A DNA stretch of 64,000 bases from CAMLDH01 sp966250375. Its GTDB lineage: Bacteria; Pseudomonadota; Gammaproteobacteria; Burkholderiales; Burkholderiaceae_D. The stretch lies in contig CBINHE010000009.1 in the NCBI GenBank assembly GCA_966250375.1, positions 6,200 through 70,199 of the forward strand, in the 5' to 3' direction. A model generated the notes under the pieces. That model did not search any database, was not told the origin of the DNA, and saw only the letters and a list, made by a program, of their open reading frames with translations. Positions within the stretch are counted from its first letter, which is position 1. Every line of letters starts with the position of its first letter. Positions 27,092 to 36,414 of this stretch are shown one piece after another. A program made the position numbers and the translations under genes.

Positions 27092-28273
27092 ATGAATGAT
27101 CCTATCGTTATCGTCGGCGCGGCCCGCACCCCCATGGGTGCATTTCAGGGCGACTTTTCGTCAGTGACGGCCACCGAACTGGGCGCGGTCGCCATCAAGG
27201 CTGCGGTCGAACGCGCTGGGCTCGAACCGAACCTGGTGCAGGATGTCTTGTTCGGCAACTGCCTGATGGCAGGTCTGGGCCAGGCGCCGGCACGCCAGGC
27301 AGCGATCAAGGCCGGCATTCCGGCCTCGGCTGGCGCAGTCACGATGTCGAAAATGTGTGGATCGGCGATGCAGGCAACCATGTTCGCATTCGATTCGATC
27401 GCTGCAGGCACTAATGACGTCGTCGTCGCAGGCGGCATGGAATCGATGACCAATGCGCCCTACCTGATTCCGAAAGCGCGCAGCGGCTATCGCATCGGCC
27501 ACGGGATGATGTACGACCACATGATGCTGGACGGCCTGGAAGACGCCTATGAAAAAGGCCGCTCGATGGGCACCTTCGGCGAAGAGTGCGCGGCGAAATA
27601 TGAATTCACGCGCGAAGCGCAGGATGCATTCGCCATTGAGTCGGTCAAACGCGCGCAGGCCGCGACTGCCGACGGCTCGTTCAAATGGGAAATCGCACCG
27701 GTCACGGTGTCCGGCCGCGGCGGCGATATCGTGATCGACAAGGATGAAGGCCCGCTGAAAGCGAAACTCGACAAGATCACCGCATTGAAGCCCGCGTTCC
27801 AGAAAGACGGCACCATCACTGCCGCATCGTCGTCGTCGATCAATGACGGCGCCGCAGCACTCGTGCTCATGCGCGAATCGACCGCGGAAAAACTCGGTTG
27901 CACGCCGCTCGCAAAAATCATCGGTCACGCGCGTCATTCGCAAGCGCCGAATTTGTTTACGACAGCACCGGTCGGCGCGATTGCCAATCTGTGTAAAAAA
28001 ATCGGCTGGACCACCGGCGACGTCGACCTGTTCGAAATCAACGAAGCGTTTGCCGTGGTGCCGATGGCGGCGATGAAGGACCACAACATCCCGCACAGCA
28101 AGGTCAATATCAACGGTGGCGCCTGTGCACTGGGCCACCCGATCGGCGCGTCCGGTGCGCGCATCATCGTGACCCTGATCGGCGCGTTGAAAAAGACCGG
28201 CGGCAAGCGCGGCATTGCATCGCTGTGCATCGGTGGCGGTGAAGGTACCGCGATGGCGATTGAATTGATGTAA
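27092..28273 (+). CDS. Acetyl-CoA acetyltransferase (thiolase II)
   Basis: About 393 residues from the ATG at 27092, with AAAGGAAG upstream. Nucleophilic Cys lies in SKMCGSAMQA near residue 90, and the C-terminal motifs NINGGACALGHPIGASGARI and GIASLCIGGGEGTAM carry the catalytic His and second Cys. This is a biosynthetic/degradative acetoacetyl-CoA thiolase type. In context it would clear acetoacetyl-CoA arising from leucine-derived acetoacetate. No gene symbol is fixed, since atoB and phaA cannot be separated here. Confidence 0.93.
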   Translation: MNDPIVIVGAARTPMGAFQGDFSSVTATELGAVAIKAAVERAGLEPNLVQDVLFGNCLMAGLGQAPARQAAIKAGIPASAGAVTMSKMCGSAMQATMFAFDSIAAGTNDVVVAGGMESMTNAPYLIPKARSGYRIGHGMMYDHMMLDGLEDAYEKGRSMGTFGEECAAKYEFTREAQDAFAIESVKRAQAATADGSFKWEIAPVTVSGRGGDIVIDKDEGPLKAKLDKITALKPAFQKDGTITAASSSSINDGAAALVLMRESTAEKLGCTPLAKIIGHARHSQAPNLFTTAPVGAIANLCKKIGWTTGDVDLFEINEAFAVVPMAAMKDHNIPHSKVNINGGACALGHPIGASGARIIVTLIGALKKTGGKRGIASLCIGGGEGTAMAIELM

Positions 28274-28415
28274 ACACGAAGCTGTTCTGCAGCAGAATCG
28301 TGGAATCCGGGATGTGGGGTGCGCTTGCGCACCCGGCATTTCCGCTATAGAGGTACGTTCATCAAAAGAGCAATATAGGCGACAGGCGAGGACAACATTG
28401 TTGGAGATGTAGATC

Positions 28416-29084
28416 ATGCCTACCGCATTCATCATAGGCGCATCGCGCGGCATCGGCCGCGAGTTTGCGCAGCAGTTACTGGTCGACGGCTGGAAAGTAT
28501 TTGCAACCGCACGTGATGATGCCGGCATTGCCGCGTTGCGTACTGCCGGCGCCGAAGCAATCAAGCTCGATGTGGCGCATACCGAATCGATCGCGTCGCT
28601 GGCATGGCAGCTGGAAGATGTAAAACTGGACCTTGCGGTGTATATGGCGGGCGTGTTTGGTTCGCGGCAAGGCGCCGATGTAGCGCCGACCACCGATGAG
28701 TTCGATAGAATCATGCACACCAATGTGCTCGGTGCGATGCAACTGATCCCGACGGTAGCGCCGATGGTGGAAGCGGCACGCGGGAAATTCATCTTCATGA
28801 GCAGCGGCATGGGCAGCATCGGCGAGGCCGATGGGAGCTATGGGTGGCTATATCGGGTGTCGAAAGCAGCACTCGACATGGCGGTGAAAGCCGCATCGTT
28901 CGATTATCCGAAAGCGAGCCTGGTGGCGATGAGTCCGGGCTGGGTGCAGACCGATATGGGGGGGGCGAATGCAACGATTTCCGTGCAAAAGAGTGTTGCG
29001 GATATGCGGCGCGTGATCGATATGCTGACGCTGAAAGAGAGCGGCAGCTTCCTCAGCCACAACGGGGGCCATGTATCCTGGTAG
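28416..29084 (+). CDS. Short-chain dehydrogenase (CsgA-like SDR)
   Basis: 222 residues, GGAG seven bases upstream. Cofactor motif IGASRGIGREFAQQL; YMAGVFG in place of the NAG motif; FIFMSSGMGSIG with the catalytic Ser; YRVSKAALD giving Tyr-x-x-x-Lys. The short length and the C-terminal GGANATISVQKSVADMRRVIDMLTLKESGSFLSHNGGHVSW resemble C-factor-like SDRs. Lies between the thiolase and an acyl-CoA dehydrogenase and may act on a hydroxyacyl or aldehyde intermediate; this is inference. Confidence 0.85.
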   Translation: MPTAFIIGASRGIGREFAQQLLVDGWKVFATARDDAGIAALRTAGAEAIKLDVAHTESIASLAWQLEDVKLDLAVYMAGVFGSRQGADVAPTTDEFDRIMHTNVLGAMQLIPTVAPMVEAARGKFIFMSSGMGSIGEADGSYGWLYRVSKAALDMAVKAASFDYPKASLVAMSPGWVQTDMGGANATISVQKSVADMRRVIDMLTLKESGSFLSHNGGHVSW

Positions 29085-29135
29085 ATGCCAGGTGCGCGTT
29101 TTGCACGATAATTCTAAAAAGCGATTTGGTGGGAC

Positions 29136-30263
29136 ATGGTACTGAGTGAACAACATGAAATGATCCGAGATGCGCTGCGCACGTTTTCGCAAGAGCGTCT
29201 CGCGCCCAACGCCGCGCGCTGGGACAAGGAACACCATTTCCCGCAAGAAGAATTGAAAGCGTTGGCGGCCCTCGGCGCATTCGGCGTGGCGGTGCCGGAA
29301 GCACTGGGCGGCGCAGGCCTCGATTACGTGTCGCTAGCCTTGGTGCTGGAAGAAATCGCAGCCGGCGATGGCGGCACCTCGACCATCATTTCCGTCAACA
29401 ATTGCCCGGTATGCAGCATCGCGATGATGTACGCAAATCCGGCGCAACAAGAACAGTTTTTGAAGCCGCTGGCGCGCGGCGACATGCTCGGCGCATTTTG
29501 CCTGACCGAGCCGCATGCGGGCAGCGACGCATCGGCCTTGCGCACCACGGCAAGCAAAGACGGCGATCATTACGTGCTGAATGGGGTAAAGCAATTCATC
29601 ACCAGCGGCAAATACGCGGATGTTGCGATCGTGATCGCGGTAACCGATAAAGGCTTGGGCAAAAAAGGCTTCAGCGCATTCTGGGTGCCGACCGACACGC
29701 CCGGCTATATTGTCACGCGCCTTGAAGAAAAGCTCGGCCAGCATTCCTCGGATACCGCGCAAATCCTGTTCGAGAATTGCCGCATTCCAAAGTGCAACCT
29801 GATCGGCGAAGAAGGCCAAGGCTACAAGATCGCATTGTCGGGTCTGGAAGGCGGCCGCATCGGCATCGCATCGCAAGCGGTCGGCATGGCGCGCGCAGCG
29901 TTTGACGCCGCGCTGGCGTACGCGAAAGAGCGCACCACTTTCGACAAGGTTTTATTTGAGCATCAGGCGGTGCAATTCAAGCTGGCCGACATGGCGACGC
30001 AGATCGAAGCGGCGCGCCAGTTGGTCATGCACGCGGCCGGCATGAAGGATGCCGGCAAGCCTTGCTTGAAGGAGGCGGCAATGGCGAAATTGTTTGCCAG
30101 CGAGATGGCCGAGCGCGTGTGTTCGGATGCGATCCAGATTCACGGCGGCTATGGCTACGTCAGTGATTTCCCGGTCGAGCGGATCTATCGCGATGTGCGG
30201 GTGTGCCAGATTTACGAAGGCACAAGCGATATTCAGAAAATATTGATTGCTCGTGCATTGTAA
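29136..30263 (+). CDS. Acyl-CoA dehydrogenase
   Basis: 375 residues. GAFCLTEPHAGSDASALRTTA and QFITSGKYADVAIVIA are the flavin-binding motifs; the catalytic glutamate of short/medium-chain enzymes is in the C-terminal VCQIYEGTSDIQKILIARAL. It is therefore an SCAD/MCAD-type enzyme, not a second isovaleryl-CoA dehydrogenase, whose base lies elsewhere. Substrate may be butyryl-, isobutyryl- or 2-methylbutyryl-CoA. GTGGGA precedes the ATG. Confidence 0.92.
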   Translation: MVLSEQHEMIRDALRTFSQERLAPNAARWDKEHHFPQEELKALAALGAFGVAVPEALGGAGLDYVSLALVLEEIAAGDGGTSTIISVNNCPVCSIAMMYANPAQQEQFLKPLARGDMLGAFCLTEPHAGSDASALRTTASKDGDHYVLNGVKQFITSGKYADVAIVIAVTDKGLGKKGFSAFWVPTDTPGYIVTRLEEKLGQHSSDTAQILFENCRIPKCNLIGEEGQGYKIALSGLEGGRIGIASQAVGMARAAFDAALAYAKERTTFDKVLFEHQAVQFKLADMATQIEAARQLVMHAAGMKDAGKPCLKEAAMAKLFASEMAERVCSDAIQIHGGYGYVSDFPVERIYRDVRVCQIYEGTSDIQKILIARAL

Positions 30264-30311
30264 GCAGCGCCAATATAAAAATTAACCGAGCACACTCTAC
30301 TCCATATAACG

Positions 30312-30695
30312 ATGACAGTTATGCCGAAAGAATTGCCCTGTCCCTGTGGCGGCGCGTCGTACGCGCAATGTTGCGGACGCTTCATCAGCGGCGCGCAGAC
30401 GCCGCAGACAGCTGCGGAATTGATGCGTTCGCGGTATTGCGCCTATACCTTGCAAGACGATGCCTATTTGCACTCGACATGGAGTGACAGAACGCGACCT
30501 ACGGGGCCGATAACGGAAGCCGGATTAAAATGGCTGGGACTCGAAGTGAAGAAACATGCCGAGGCAGGCGTTGAAGCGACCGTGGAATTTGTCGCGCGCT
30601 ACAAGGTCGATGGACGCGCCCACCGGCTGCACGAAATCAGCCGATTCGTGCGCAAAGACGGACGCTGGTTTTACCTGGATGGCAGTTTTCCGTGA
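30312..30695 (+). CDS. YchJ-family SEC-C motif protein
   Basis: 127 residues (or 124 from the second ATG at 30321). The N-terminal SEC-C zinc motif reads PCPCGGASYAQCCGRFISG, followed by the AAELMRSRYCAYTLQDDAYLHSTW motif diagnostic of the YchJ/UPF0225 family; the rest is an NTF2-like fold ending GRWFYLDGSF. Function not known. It is a likely passenger in this operon-like run. Confidence 0.9.
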   Translation: MTVMPKELPCPCGGASYAQCCGRFISGAQTPQTAAELMRSRYCAYTLQDDAYLHSTWSDRTRPTGPITEAGLKWLGLEVKKHAEAGVEATVEFVARYKVDGRAHRLHEISRFVRKDGRWFYLDGSFP

Positions 30696-30696
30696 A

Positions 30697-30740
30697 CCCT
30701 CACCCCCAACTCCTTTCCCGCAAGCGGGCGAGGGGAGCGC
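30697..30740. repeat. Intergenic palindromic element between ychJ and liuB
   Basis: Contains CCCGCAAGCGGG (30717-30728), a perfect 5-base stem with a two-base loop inside a longer C-rich/G-rich inverted structure (CTCACCCCC... GCGAGGGGAGCG). It resembles the prkA-yeaH palindrome at 12079 and looks like a dispersed REP-type element rather than a terminator, since no T-run follows. Confidence 0.6.
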
Positions 30741-30793
30741 CATGATGGCTATGTGCTACACCCATTGCCATAAAACTCGTATGGAAAACAAAA

Positions 30794-32401
30794 ATGACGG
30801 TTCTCGATTCCAAACTGAATAGCCGCTCGGACGATTTCAACATCAACGCTGCCGCAATGCAGGCAGTGGTTGCCGACCTGAAAGCCAAGGTCGCGCAAAT
30901 CGCGCTGGGCGGCGGTGACGATGCACGCAAAAAGCACACTGCGCGCGGCAAGCTGCTGCCGCGCGACCGCGTGCAAATGCTGCTTGATCCCGGCACGCCT
31001 TTCCTCGAATTCTCGCAACTGGCGGCCTACGAGATGTACAACAACGCGGCACCAGCGGCCGGCATCATCACCGGCATTGGCCGCGTGGCAGGGCAGGAAT
31101 GCGTGATCGTGTGCAATGATGCGACGGTCAAAGGCGGCACCTATTATCCGATGACGGTCAAGAAGCATTTGCGCGCGCAGGAAATCGCCGAGCAAAACAA
31201 TCTGCCGTGCATTTACCTGGTCGATTCCGGCGGCGCCAATCTGCCGAGCCAGGATGAGGTGTTCCCCGATCGCGACCACTTCGGCCGCATCTTCTACAAT
31301 CAGGCGAATCTGTCCGCCAAAGGCATTTCGCAAATCGCGGTGGTGATGGGCTCTTGCACCGCCGGCGGCGCGTATGTGCCGGCGATGAGCGACGAGTCGA
31401 TCATCGTCAAGGACCAGGGCACGATTTTTCTCGGCGGCCCGCCATTGGTGAAGGCGGCCACCGGCGAAGTGGTGACGGCGGAAGACTTGGGCGGCGGCGA
31501 CGTGCATACGCGCCTGTCAGGTGTGGTCGACCATCTGGCGCAAAACGACCTGCATGCATTGTCGCTGGCGCGCACCGTCGTCTCGAACCTGAATCGTCAA
31601 AAATCGCACGGGATGGTATTGCGCGAACCGGTTGAGCCGAAATACCCGGCGCAGGAATTGTATGGCGTGATCCCGGTCGATACGAGGAAACCTTTTGATG
31701 TGCATGAAGTGATCGCGCGCATCGTCGATGGCAGCGAATTCGACGAATTCAAGGGGCGCTACGGCACCACGCTGATTTGCGGCTTCGCGCACATCTTCGG
31801 CATGCCGGTCGGCATCATCGCGAATAACGGCATTCTGTTTTCCGAATCGGCGTTGAAGGGCGCGCATTTCATCGAGCTGTGCTGCCAGCGTAAAATACCG
31901 CTGGTTTTCCTGCAGAACATCACCGGCTTCATGGTCGGCCGCAAATATGAAAACGAAGGCATCGCGCGCAACGGCGCGAAAATGGTGACGGCGGTTGCGA
32001 CTGCTGCGGTGCCGAAATTCACGGTAATTATCGGCGGCAGTTTCGGCGCCGGCAACTACGGCATGTGCGGCCGCGCATTTTCGCCGCGCTTCATGTGGAT
32101 GTGGCCGAATGCGCGCATCTCGGTGATGGGCGGCGACCAGGCAGCTAGTGTGCTGGCGACCGTCAAGCGCGACGGCATCGAAGCCAAGGGCGGCGCGTGG
32201 AGCAAGGAAGAGGAAGATGCATTCAAGCAGCCGATCAAGGCGCAGTACGAGCATCAGGGCCATCCGTACTATGCGTCGGCGCGACTGTGGGATGACGGAA
32301 TTATCGATCCGGCCGATACGCGCATGGTGCTGGGGTTGGGATTGAGCGCGGCCTTGAACGCACCGATTGCCGAGACCAGGTTTGGCGTGTTCAGAATGTA
32401 A
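30794..32401 (+). CDS. liuB: 3-methylcrotonyl-CoA carboxylase, carboxyltransferase (beta) subunit
   Basis: 535 residues, the expected length for MccB. HTARGKLLPRDRVQMLLDPGTPFLE, the acyl-CoA-binding CTAGGAYVPAMSDESIIVK and the FLQNITGFMVGRKYENEGIARNGAKM plus GGSFGAGNYGMCGRAFSPRFMWMWPNARISVMGG motifs are those of biotin-dependent carboxyltransferases of the MCC/GCC type. With LiuD it carboxylates 3-methylcrotonyl-CoA to 3-methylglutaconyl-CoA. liuD is separated from it by dinB, liuC and the bio genes. Confidence 0.95.
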   Translation: MTVLDSKLNSRSDDFNINAAAMQAVVADLKAKVAQIALGGGDDARKKHTARGKLLPRDRVQMLLDPGTPFLEFSQLAAYEMYNNAAPAAGIITGIGRVAGQECVIVCNDATVKGGTYYPMTVKKHLRAQEIAEQNNLPCIYLVDSGGANLPSQDEVFPDRDHFGRIFYNQANLSAKGISQIAVVMGSCTAGGAYVPAMSDESIIVKDQGTIFLGGPPLVKAATGEVVTAEDLGGGDVHTRLSGVVDHLAQNDLHALSLARTVVSNLNRQKSHGMVLREPVEPKYPAQELYGVIPVDTRKPFDVHEVIARIVDGSEFDEFKGRYGTTLICGFAHIFGMPVGIIANNGILFSESALKGAHFIELCCQRKIPLVFLQNITGFMVGRKYENEGIARNGAKMVTAVATAAVPKFTVIIGGSFGAGNYGMCGRAFSPRFMWMWPNARISVMGGDQAASVLATVKRDGIEAKGGAWSKEEEDAFKQPIKAQYEHQGHPYYASARLWDDGIIDPADTRMVLGLGLSAALNAPIAETRFGVFRM

Positions 32402-32410
32402 GGAAACCAA

Positions 32411-32932
32411 ATGGACATGCGAGATTATTTCGGAACATTAGCCCGTTACCACGTCTGGGCCACGGAAAAACTGCTTGCCGAGGTCGCGATCATGAGCGAT
32501 GCGCATTACCGCCAAGATAGTGGACTGTTCTTTACATCGGTGCATGGCACGCTGAATCATATGCTGGTTGGCGAACAGCATTGGTACTCGCGTTTGGTTG
32601 AAGGAATATCGTTGAAGCTGCCGTTGAATGCAGAATTGGAAACGGACAAGACTGCACTGGCAGCCGCATTGCGTGGCGCTGTCAAACGCTGGGGTGCCTG
32701 GCTTGCGACGGTGGACGTCGAGCGCTTCAATGACAATATACGTTACATCAAAGCTTCAGGAGAGCAAGTCACCACGCCTTTTGCGAGCACTCTTGGGCAC
32801 GTGTTCAATCACGGTACGCATCACCGCGGACAAATCAGCGCAGTGCTGACGAGAATGGATTATGCGGTTCTTGAGATGGATCTCATTTATATGCTGCAGG
32901 CAGAGATGAAACAATGCGCTACCAAACACTAG
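32411..32932 (+). CDS. DinB-family four-helix protein
   Basis: 173 residues. LARYHVWATEKLLAEV opens the bundle; the metal-binding His triad positions are TLNHMLVGEQHWYSRL and HVFNHGTHHRGQISAVL. DinB/YfiT-like proteins bind a divalent metal and include thiol transferases, but no substrate is evident. It sits nine bases after liuB and its 3' end overlaps the liuC start by 19 bases, so it is embedded in the liu transcript. Confidence 0.88.
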   Translation: MDMRDYFGTLARYHVWATEKLLAEVAIMSDAHYRQDSGLFFTSVHGTLNHMLVGEQHWYSRLVEGISLKLPLNAELETDKTALAAALRGAVKRWGAWLATVDVERFNDNIRYIKASGEQVTTPFASTLGHVFNHGTHHRGQISAVLTRMDYAVLEMDLIYMLQAEMKQCATKH

Positions 32933-33699
32933 ACATCGAACGGCACGATAGCGTTGCACGAGTCATCCTCAATCGTCCGGACGTGCGCAATGCGTTCAAC
33001 GAAACCACGATCGCGGAAATCACGTATGTATTTCAGGACTTGGGTAGCGACGGCAGTATTCGCGCAATCGTTTTGGCTGCGCGCGGTGCGGCATTTTGCG
33101 CCGGCGCAGATCTGAACTGGATGCAGAAAATGGCCGGCTACACGCACGAAGAAAATCGCGCGGATGCGGGGCAGTTGGCCGAGATGCTGCGCACCATTTA
33201 TTTTTGCCCGAAACCGGTGGTTGCCAAAGTTCAGGGCGATTGTTATGGCGGCGGCATGGGATTGGTGGCCGCGTGCGATATTGCGGTCGCGGTCGAAGAC
33301 GCGCATTTTTGCCTGTCGGAAGTCAAGCTCGGATTGATTCCGGCGACGATTTCCCCGTATGTGGTCAAGGCGATGGGCGAGAATGCGGCGCGCCGGTATT
33401 TTTTGACGGCGGAACGGTTTTCCGCTGCAGAAGCGCTGCGCATCGGTTTCGTGCATGCAGCGGTCAAAGCCGATGCATTGGATGCCACGGTGGATGACAT
33501 CGTCAAGGCGCTGGTGACGGCCAGCCCCAACGCGGTCAAGGAAGCCAAGCGTCTGGTGCAGGATGTCGCCGGTGCGCCGCTGACGGATGCATTGATTGCG
33601 GATACGGCGGAACGCATCGCGGTGATTCGCGCATCCGATGAGGGACGTGAGGGGGTGCGTGCGTTTTTGGAGAAGCGCAAGCCAGGCTGGTTGAGCTAA
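32914..33699 (+). CDS. liuC: Methylglutaconyl-CoA hydratase (enoyl-CoA hydratase family)
   Basis: 261 residues. Crotonase fold with RNAFNETTIAEI, AFCAGADLNWMQKMAG (oxyanion-hole loop 1), CYGGGMGLVAACDIAVAVEDAHFCLSEVKLGLIPATISPYVV (oxyanion loop 2 and catalytic Glu region). The DLNWMQKMA signature is the one I associate with LiuC-type hydratases. It hydrates 3-methylglutaconyl-CoA to HMG-CoA. An HMG-CoA lyase gene (liuE) to finish the route is not in this window. Confidence 0.92.
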   Translation: MRYQTLDIERHDSVARVILNRPDVRNAFNETTIAEITYVFQDLGSDGSIRAIVLAARGAAFCAGADLNWMQKMAGYTHEENRADAGQLAEMLRTIYFCPKPVVAKVQGDCYGGGMGLVAACDIAVAVEDAHFCLSEVKLGLIPATISPYVVKAMGENAARRYFLTAERFSAAEALRIGFVHAAVKADALDATVDDIVKALVTASPNAVKEAKRLVQDVAGAPLTDALIADTAERIAVIRASDEGREGVRAFLEKRKPGWLS

Positions 33700-33733
33700 G
33701 CAAGTGGTCAAAGTCTTTTGACAAACAAAGGAA

Positions 33734-33830
33734 TTCCCTCTCCTTCAAGGGGAGGGTTAGGGTGGGGATGGGTTAAGTCCGCAGCGTAAAACCCATCCCC
33801 ATCCCAGCCTTCCTCTTGAAGGGGAAGGCG
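33734..33830. repeat. Composite inverted repeat between liuC and bioA
   Basis: Two outer palindromic cassettes (CCCTCTCCTTCAAGGGGAGGG and a CTTCCTCTTGAAGGGGAAGG counterpart) flank an inner perfect 11-base inverted repeat, GGGGATGGGTT (33764-33774) and AACCCATCCCC (33790-33800). Such elements are dispersed in many Burkholderiales genomes and could fold into one long cruciform or hairpin. It lies at the junction where the bio cluster enters the liu cluster. Confidence 0.75.
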
Positions 33831-33876
33831 CTAAAAGCGCAAGCAACAGATGAATTTGTAATTGGATGGAACAGTT

Positions 33877-35217
33877 TTGAAATCAAGCTCACAAAGCGAC
33901 TGGATAGCGCGCAGCCTGCGTAGCGTATGGCACCCTTGCACTCAGATGCAGCATCACGAAACGGTGCCGCTGGTGCCGGTCAGTCACGGCCGTGGCGCTT
34001 GGCTGTACGACGCCGACGGCAAGCGCTATCTGGATGCGATCAGCTCATGGTGGGTCAATCTGTTCGGCCATGCGAATCCGCGCATCAATGCGGCGCTGAA
34101 GGATCAACTCGATCGGCTGGAACACGCGATGCTGGCCGGCTTCACGCATGAACCGGTGATTGCCTTGTCGGAAAAACTGGCGGAACGCACCGGCCACGTC
34201 CTCGGCCACTGCTTTTACGCGTCGGATGGCGCGTCTGCCGTTGAGATCGCGTTGAAAATGAGCTTTCATGCGTGGCGCAATGCCGGGCTGACCGACAAGC
34301 GCGAATTCGTTTGCCTGAAAGACAGCTATCACGGTGAAACGGTCGGCGCATTGGCAGTGACTGATGTGCAAATCTTCCGCGATGCGTACGGTCCGATGCT
34401 GCAACAGGTGCATGTGGTGGCGTCACCCGATGCACGCCAAGCGCAAGAGGGCGAATCCGCAGCCGATGTCGCGCGCCGTGCGGCAAGCAAACTGGAAGCG
34501 CTACTGCAAGAACGCGCCGCGCATCTTGCTGCCGTGATCGTCGAACCGCTGGTGCAATGTGCCGCCGGCATGGCGATGTACGATCCAGCGTACCTGACCG
34601 AAGTGCGCGCCTTGTGCGACCGTTACCAGGTGCATCTGATCGCCGATGAAATCGCAGTCGGTTGTGGCCGCACCGGCACGTTCTTCGCATGCGAGCAGGC
34701 AGGCATCTGGCCCGATTTCGTCTGCCTGTCGAAAGGCATCAGTGGCGGCTATCTGCCCTTGTCGCTGGTAATGACGCGCGACGCAATTTATCAGGCTTTC
34801 TACGACGCTGACGTGCGGCGCGGCTTCCTGCATTCGCATTCGTACACCGGCAATCCGTTGGCATGTCGCGCCGCATTGGCGACGCTGGCGATTTTCGACG
34901 AAGACGATGTGTTGAACCGCAACCGCGCACGCGCCGCACGCTTGACTGCAGCCTTGGCGCCGCTGGCCGAGCATCCGCATGTGCGCCACTTCCGTCAGCG
35001 CGGCATGATGTGGGCATTCGATGCAATCGTCGATGATCCGGCCAAGGCGGCGACTTTTTCACGCCGCTTTTTCACGACCGCACTGGAGCACGAATTGCTG
35101 TTGCGTCCGATCGGCCGCACGGTGTACCTGATGCCGCCATACATATTGAATGACGAAGAAATCGACGCTCTGGCGCACCAGACGCATACTGTTTTTGAAC
35201 AAGTGATTGGGATTTGA
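33877..35217 (+). CDS. bioA: Adenosylmethionine-8-amino-7-oxononanoate aminotransferase
   Basis: About 446 residues. No ATG is available: a stop at 33859-33861 closes the frame and the only N-terminal starts are TTG at 33862 and TTG at 33877; the latter has GGATGGA six bases upstream and is preferred. WHPCTQMQHHE is the BioA N-terminal motif; YASDGASAVEIALKMSFHAW, KDSYHGETVGALAVTD, HLIADEIAVGCGRTGTFFACEQAGIWPDFVCLSKGISGGYLPLSLV (PLP Lys in the SKG) follow. It makes 7,8-diaminopelargonate from KAPA using SAM as amino donor. First of four bio genes. Confidence 0.96.
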   Translation: MKSSSQSDWIARSLRSVWHPCTQMQHHETVPLVPVSHGRGAWLYDADGKRYLDAISSWWVNLFGHANPRINAALKDQLDRLEHAMLAGFTHEPVIALSEKLAERTGHVLGHCFYASDGASAVEIALKMSFHAWRNAGLTDKREFVCLKDSYHGETVGALAVTDVQIFRDAYGPMLQQVHVVASPDARQAQEGESAADVARRAASKLEALLQERAAHLAAVIVEPLVQCAAGMAMYDPAYLTEVRALCDRYQVHLIADEIAVGCGRTGTFFACEQAGIWPDFVCLSKGISGGYLPLSLVMTRDAIYQAFYDADVRRGFLHSHSYTGNPLACRAALATLAIFDEDDVLNRNRARAARLTAALAPLAEHPHVRHFRQRGMMWAFDAIVDDPAKAATFSRRFFTTALEHELLLRPIGRTVYLMPPYILNDEEIDALAHQTHTVFEQVIGI

Positions 35218-35219
35218 CG

Positions 35220-36413
35220 ATGCAATTACTCGCCGCGCTCGATCGCGAATTGACACAACTGGATGAACATCGCTTGCGCCGCCGTCGACGCGTGGCCGAC
35301 ACGCCATGCGCGCCGCGCGTGCAGGTCGATGGCCGGCCGATGCTGGCGTTTTGCAGCAACGACTATCTCGGCCTGGCGGCACATCCGCTGGTGACCACAG
35401 CATTGCAGGAAGGCGCTGCCCGCTATGGCGTCGGTAGCGGCGCGTCGCATTTGATCAGCGGCCACTCGCGCGCGCACGCGCTACTGGAAGAGCGGCTGGC
35501 GGATTTTGTCGCGCCCCACCTGGAGTCGGCGCGCGCGCTGTATTTTTGCACCGGCTACATGGCAAATCTTGCAGTGCTGAGCGCACTGGCCGATCGCGAC
35601 ACAGCACTATTTTCCGAATCGCTCAATCATGCATCGCTGATCGACGGCGCGCGCCTGTCGCGGGCTGCGGTCAAGGTGTATCCGCACGGTGACACCGATG
35701 CGCTGGCAGCACTGCTATCGGCCAGCACCGCTGCAAAAAAAATCGTGGTCACCGATAGCGTATTCAGCATGGATGGCGATCTCGCGCCGTTGCCGGCCTT
35801 GCTCGCATTGTGCGAACAGCATGGCGCATGGCTGGTGGTGGACGATGCGCACGGTTTCGGCGTACTCGGCGCTCATGGGCGCGGCGCGCTGGAACATTTC
35901 GGCTTACGCTCGCCGTATCTGGTCTACATGGGCACGCTGGGCAAAGCGGCCGGCGTCGGCGGTGCATTCGTCGCCGCACATGCAACCGTCATCGAATGGC
36001 TGGTGCAACGCGCGCGGCCCTACATCTACACCACTGGCGCTGCACCTGCTTTGGCGCATGCCTTGCTGACCAGTCTCGACATCATCGGCGGCGCGGAAGG
36101 GGCGATGCGTCGCACACATTTGCAGGCGTTGATTGCGCAGTTGAAGGACACCTTGACCTTGCAGCGTTGGCAGCATCTCCCGTCCGCCACCGCGATTCAA
36201 CCCTTGATCGTCGGACCCAATGAAGACGCATTGCGCGCTGCCGCTGCGCTCTACGAAGAGGGATTATGGGTGCCGGCGATCCGGCCGCCAACCGTGCCGG
36301 TCGGTACTGCCCGCCTGCGTGTGACACTATCGGCGGCGCATGCCACCGAGGATGTCGCGCAATTGGCGAGCGCGTTGAATACGCTGGAAGCCGAACAGAA
36401 AGCCGAGGTCTGA
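35220..36413 (+). CDS. bioF: 8-amino-7-oxononanoate synthase
   Basis: About 397 residues from the ATG at 35220, two bases after the bioA stop; a TTG at 35214 would overlap bioA. SNDYLGLAAHPLV, the YGVGSGASHLISGHSRAHALLEERLADF segment, VTDSVFSMDGDLAPLPALLALCEQHGAWLVVDDAHGFGVLG and MGTLGKAAGVGGAFVA (PLP Lys) are the AONS hallmarks. It condenses pimeloyl-CoA/ACP with alanine. Order bioA-bioF-bioD-bioB is intact with no bioC/bioH. Confidence 0.96.
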   Translation: MQLLAALDRELTQLDEHRLRRRRRVADTPCAPRVQVDGRPMLAFCSNDYLGLAAHPLVTTALQEGAARYGVGSGASHLISGHSRAHALLEERLADFVAPHLESARALYFCTGYMANLAVLSALADRDTALFSESLNHASLIDGARLSRAAVKVYPHGDTDALAALLSASTAAKKIVVTDSVFSMDGDLAPLPALLALCEQHGAWLVVDDAHGFGVLGAHGRGALEHFGLRSPYLVYMGTLGKAAGVGGAFVAAHATVIEWLVQRARPYIYTTGAAPALAHALLTSLDIIGGAEGAMRRTHLQALIAQLKDTLTLQRWQHLPSATAIQPLIVGPNEDALRAAAALYEEGLWVPAIRPPTVPVGTARLRVTLSAAHATEDVAQLASALNTLEAEQKAEV

Positions 36414-36414
36414 T

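Noticed and set aside
27161..28819. 552-codon open frame on the minus strand
   Set aside because: Antisense to the thiolase gene and part of the SDR gene; both of those have strong motifs, this one has none.
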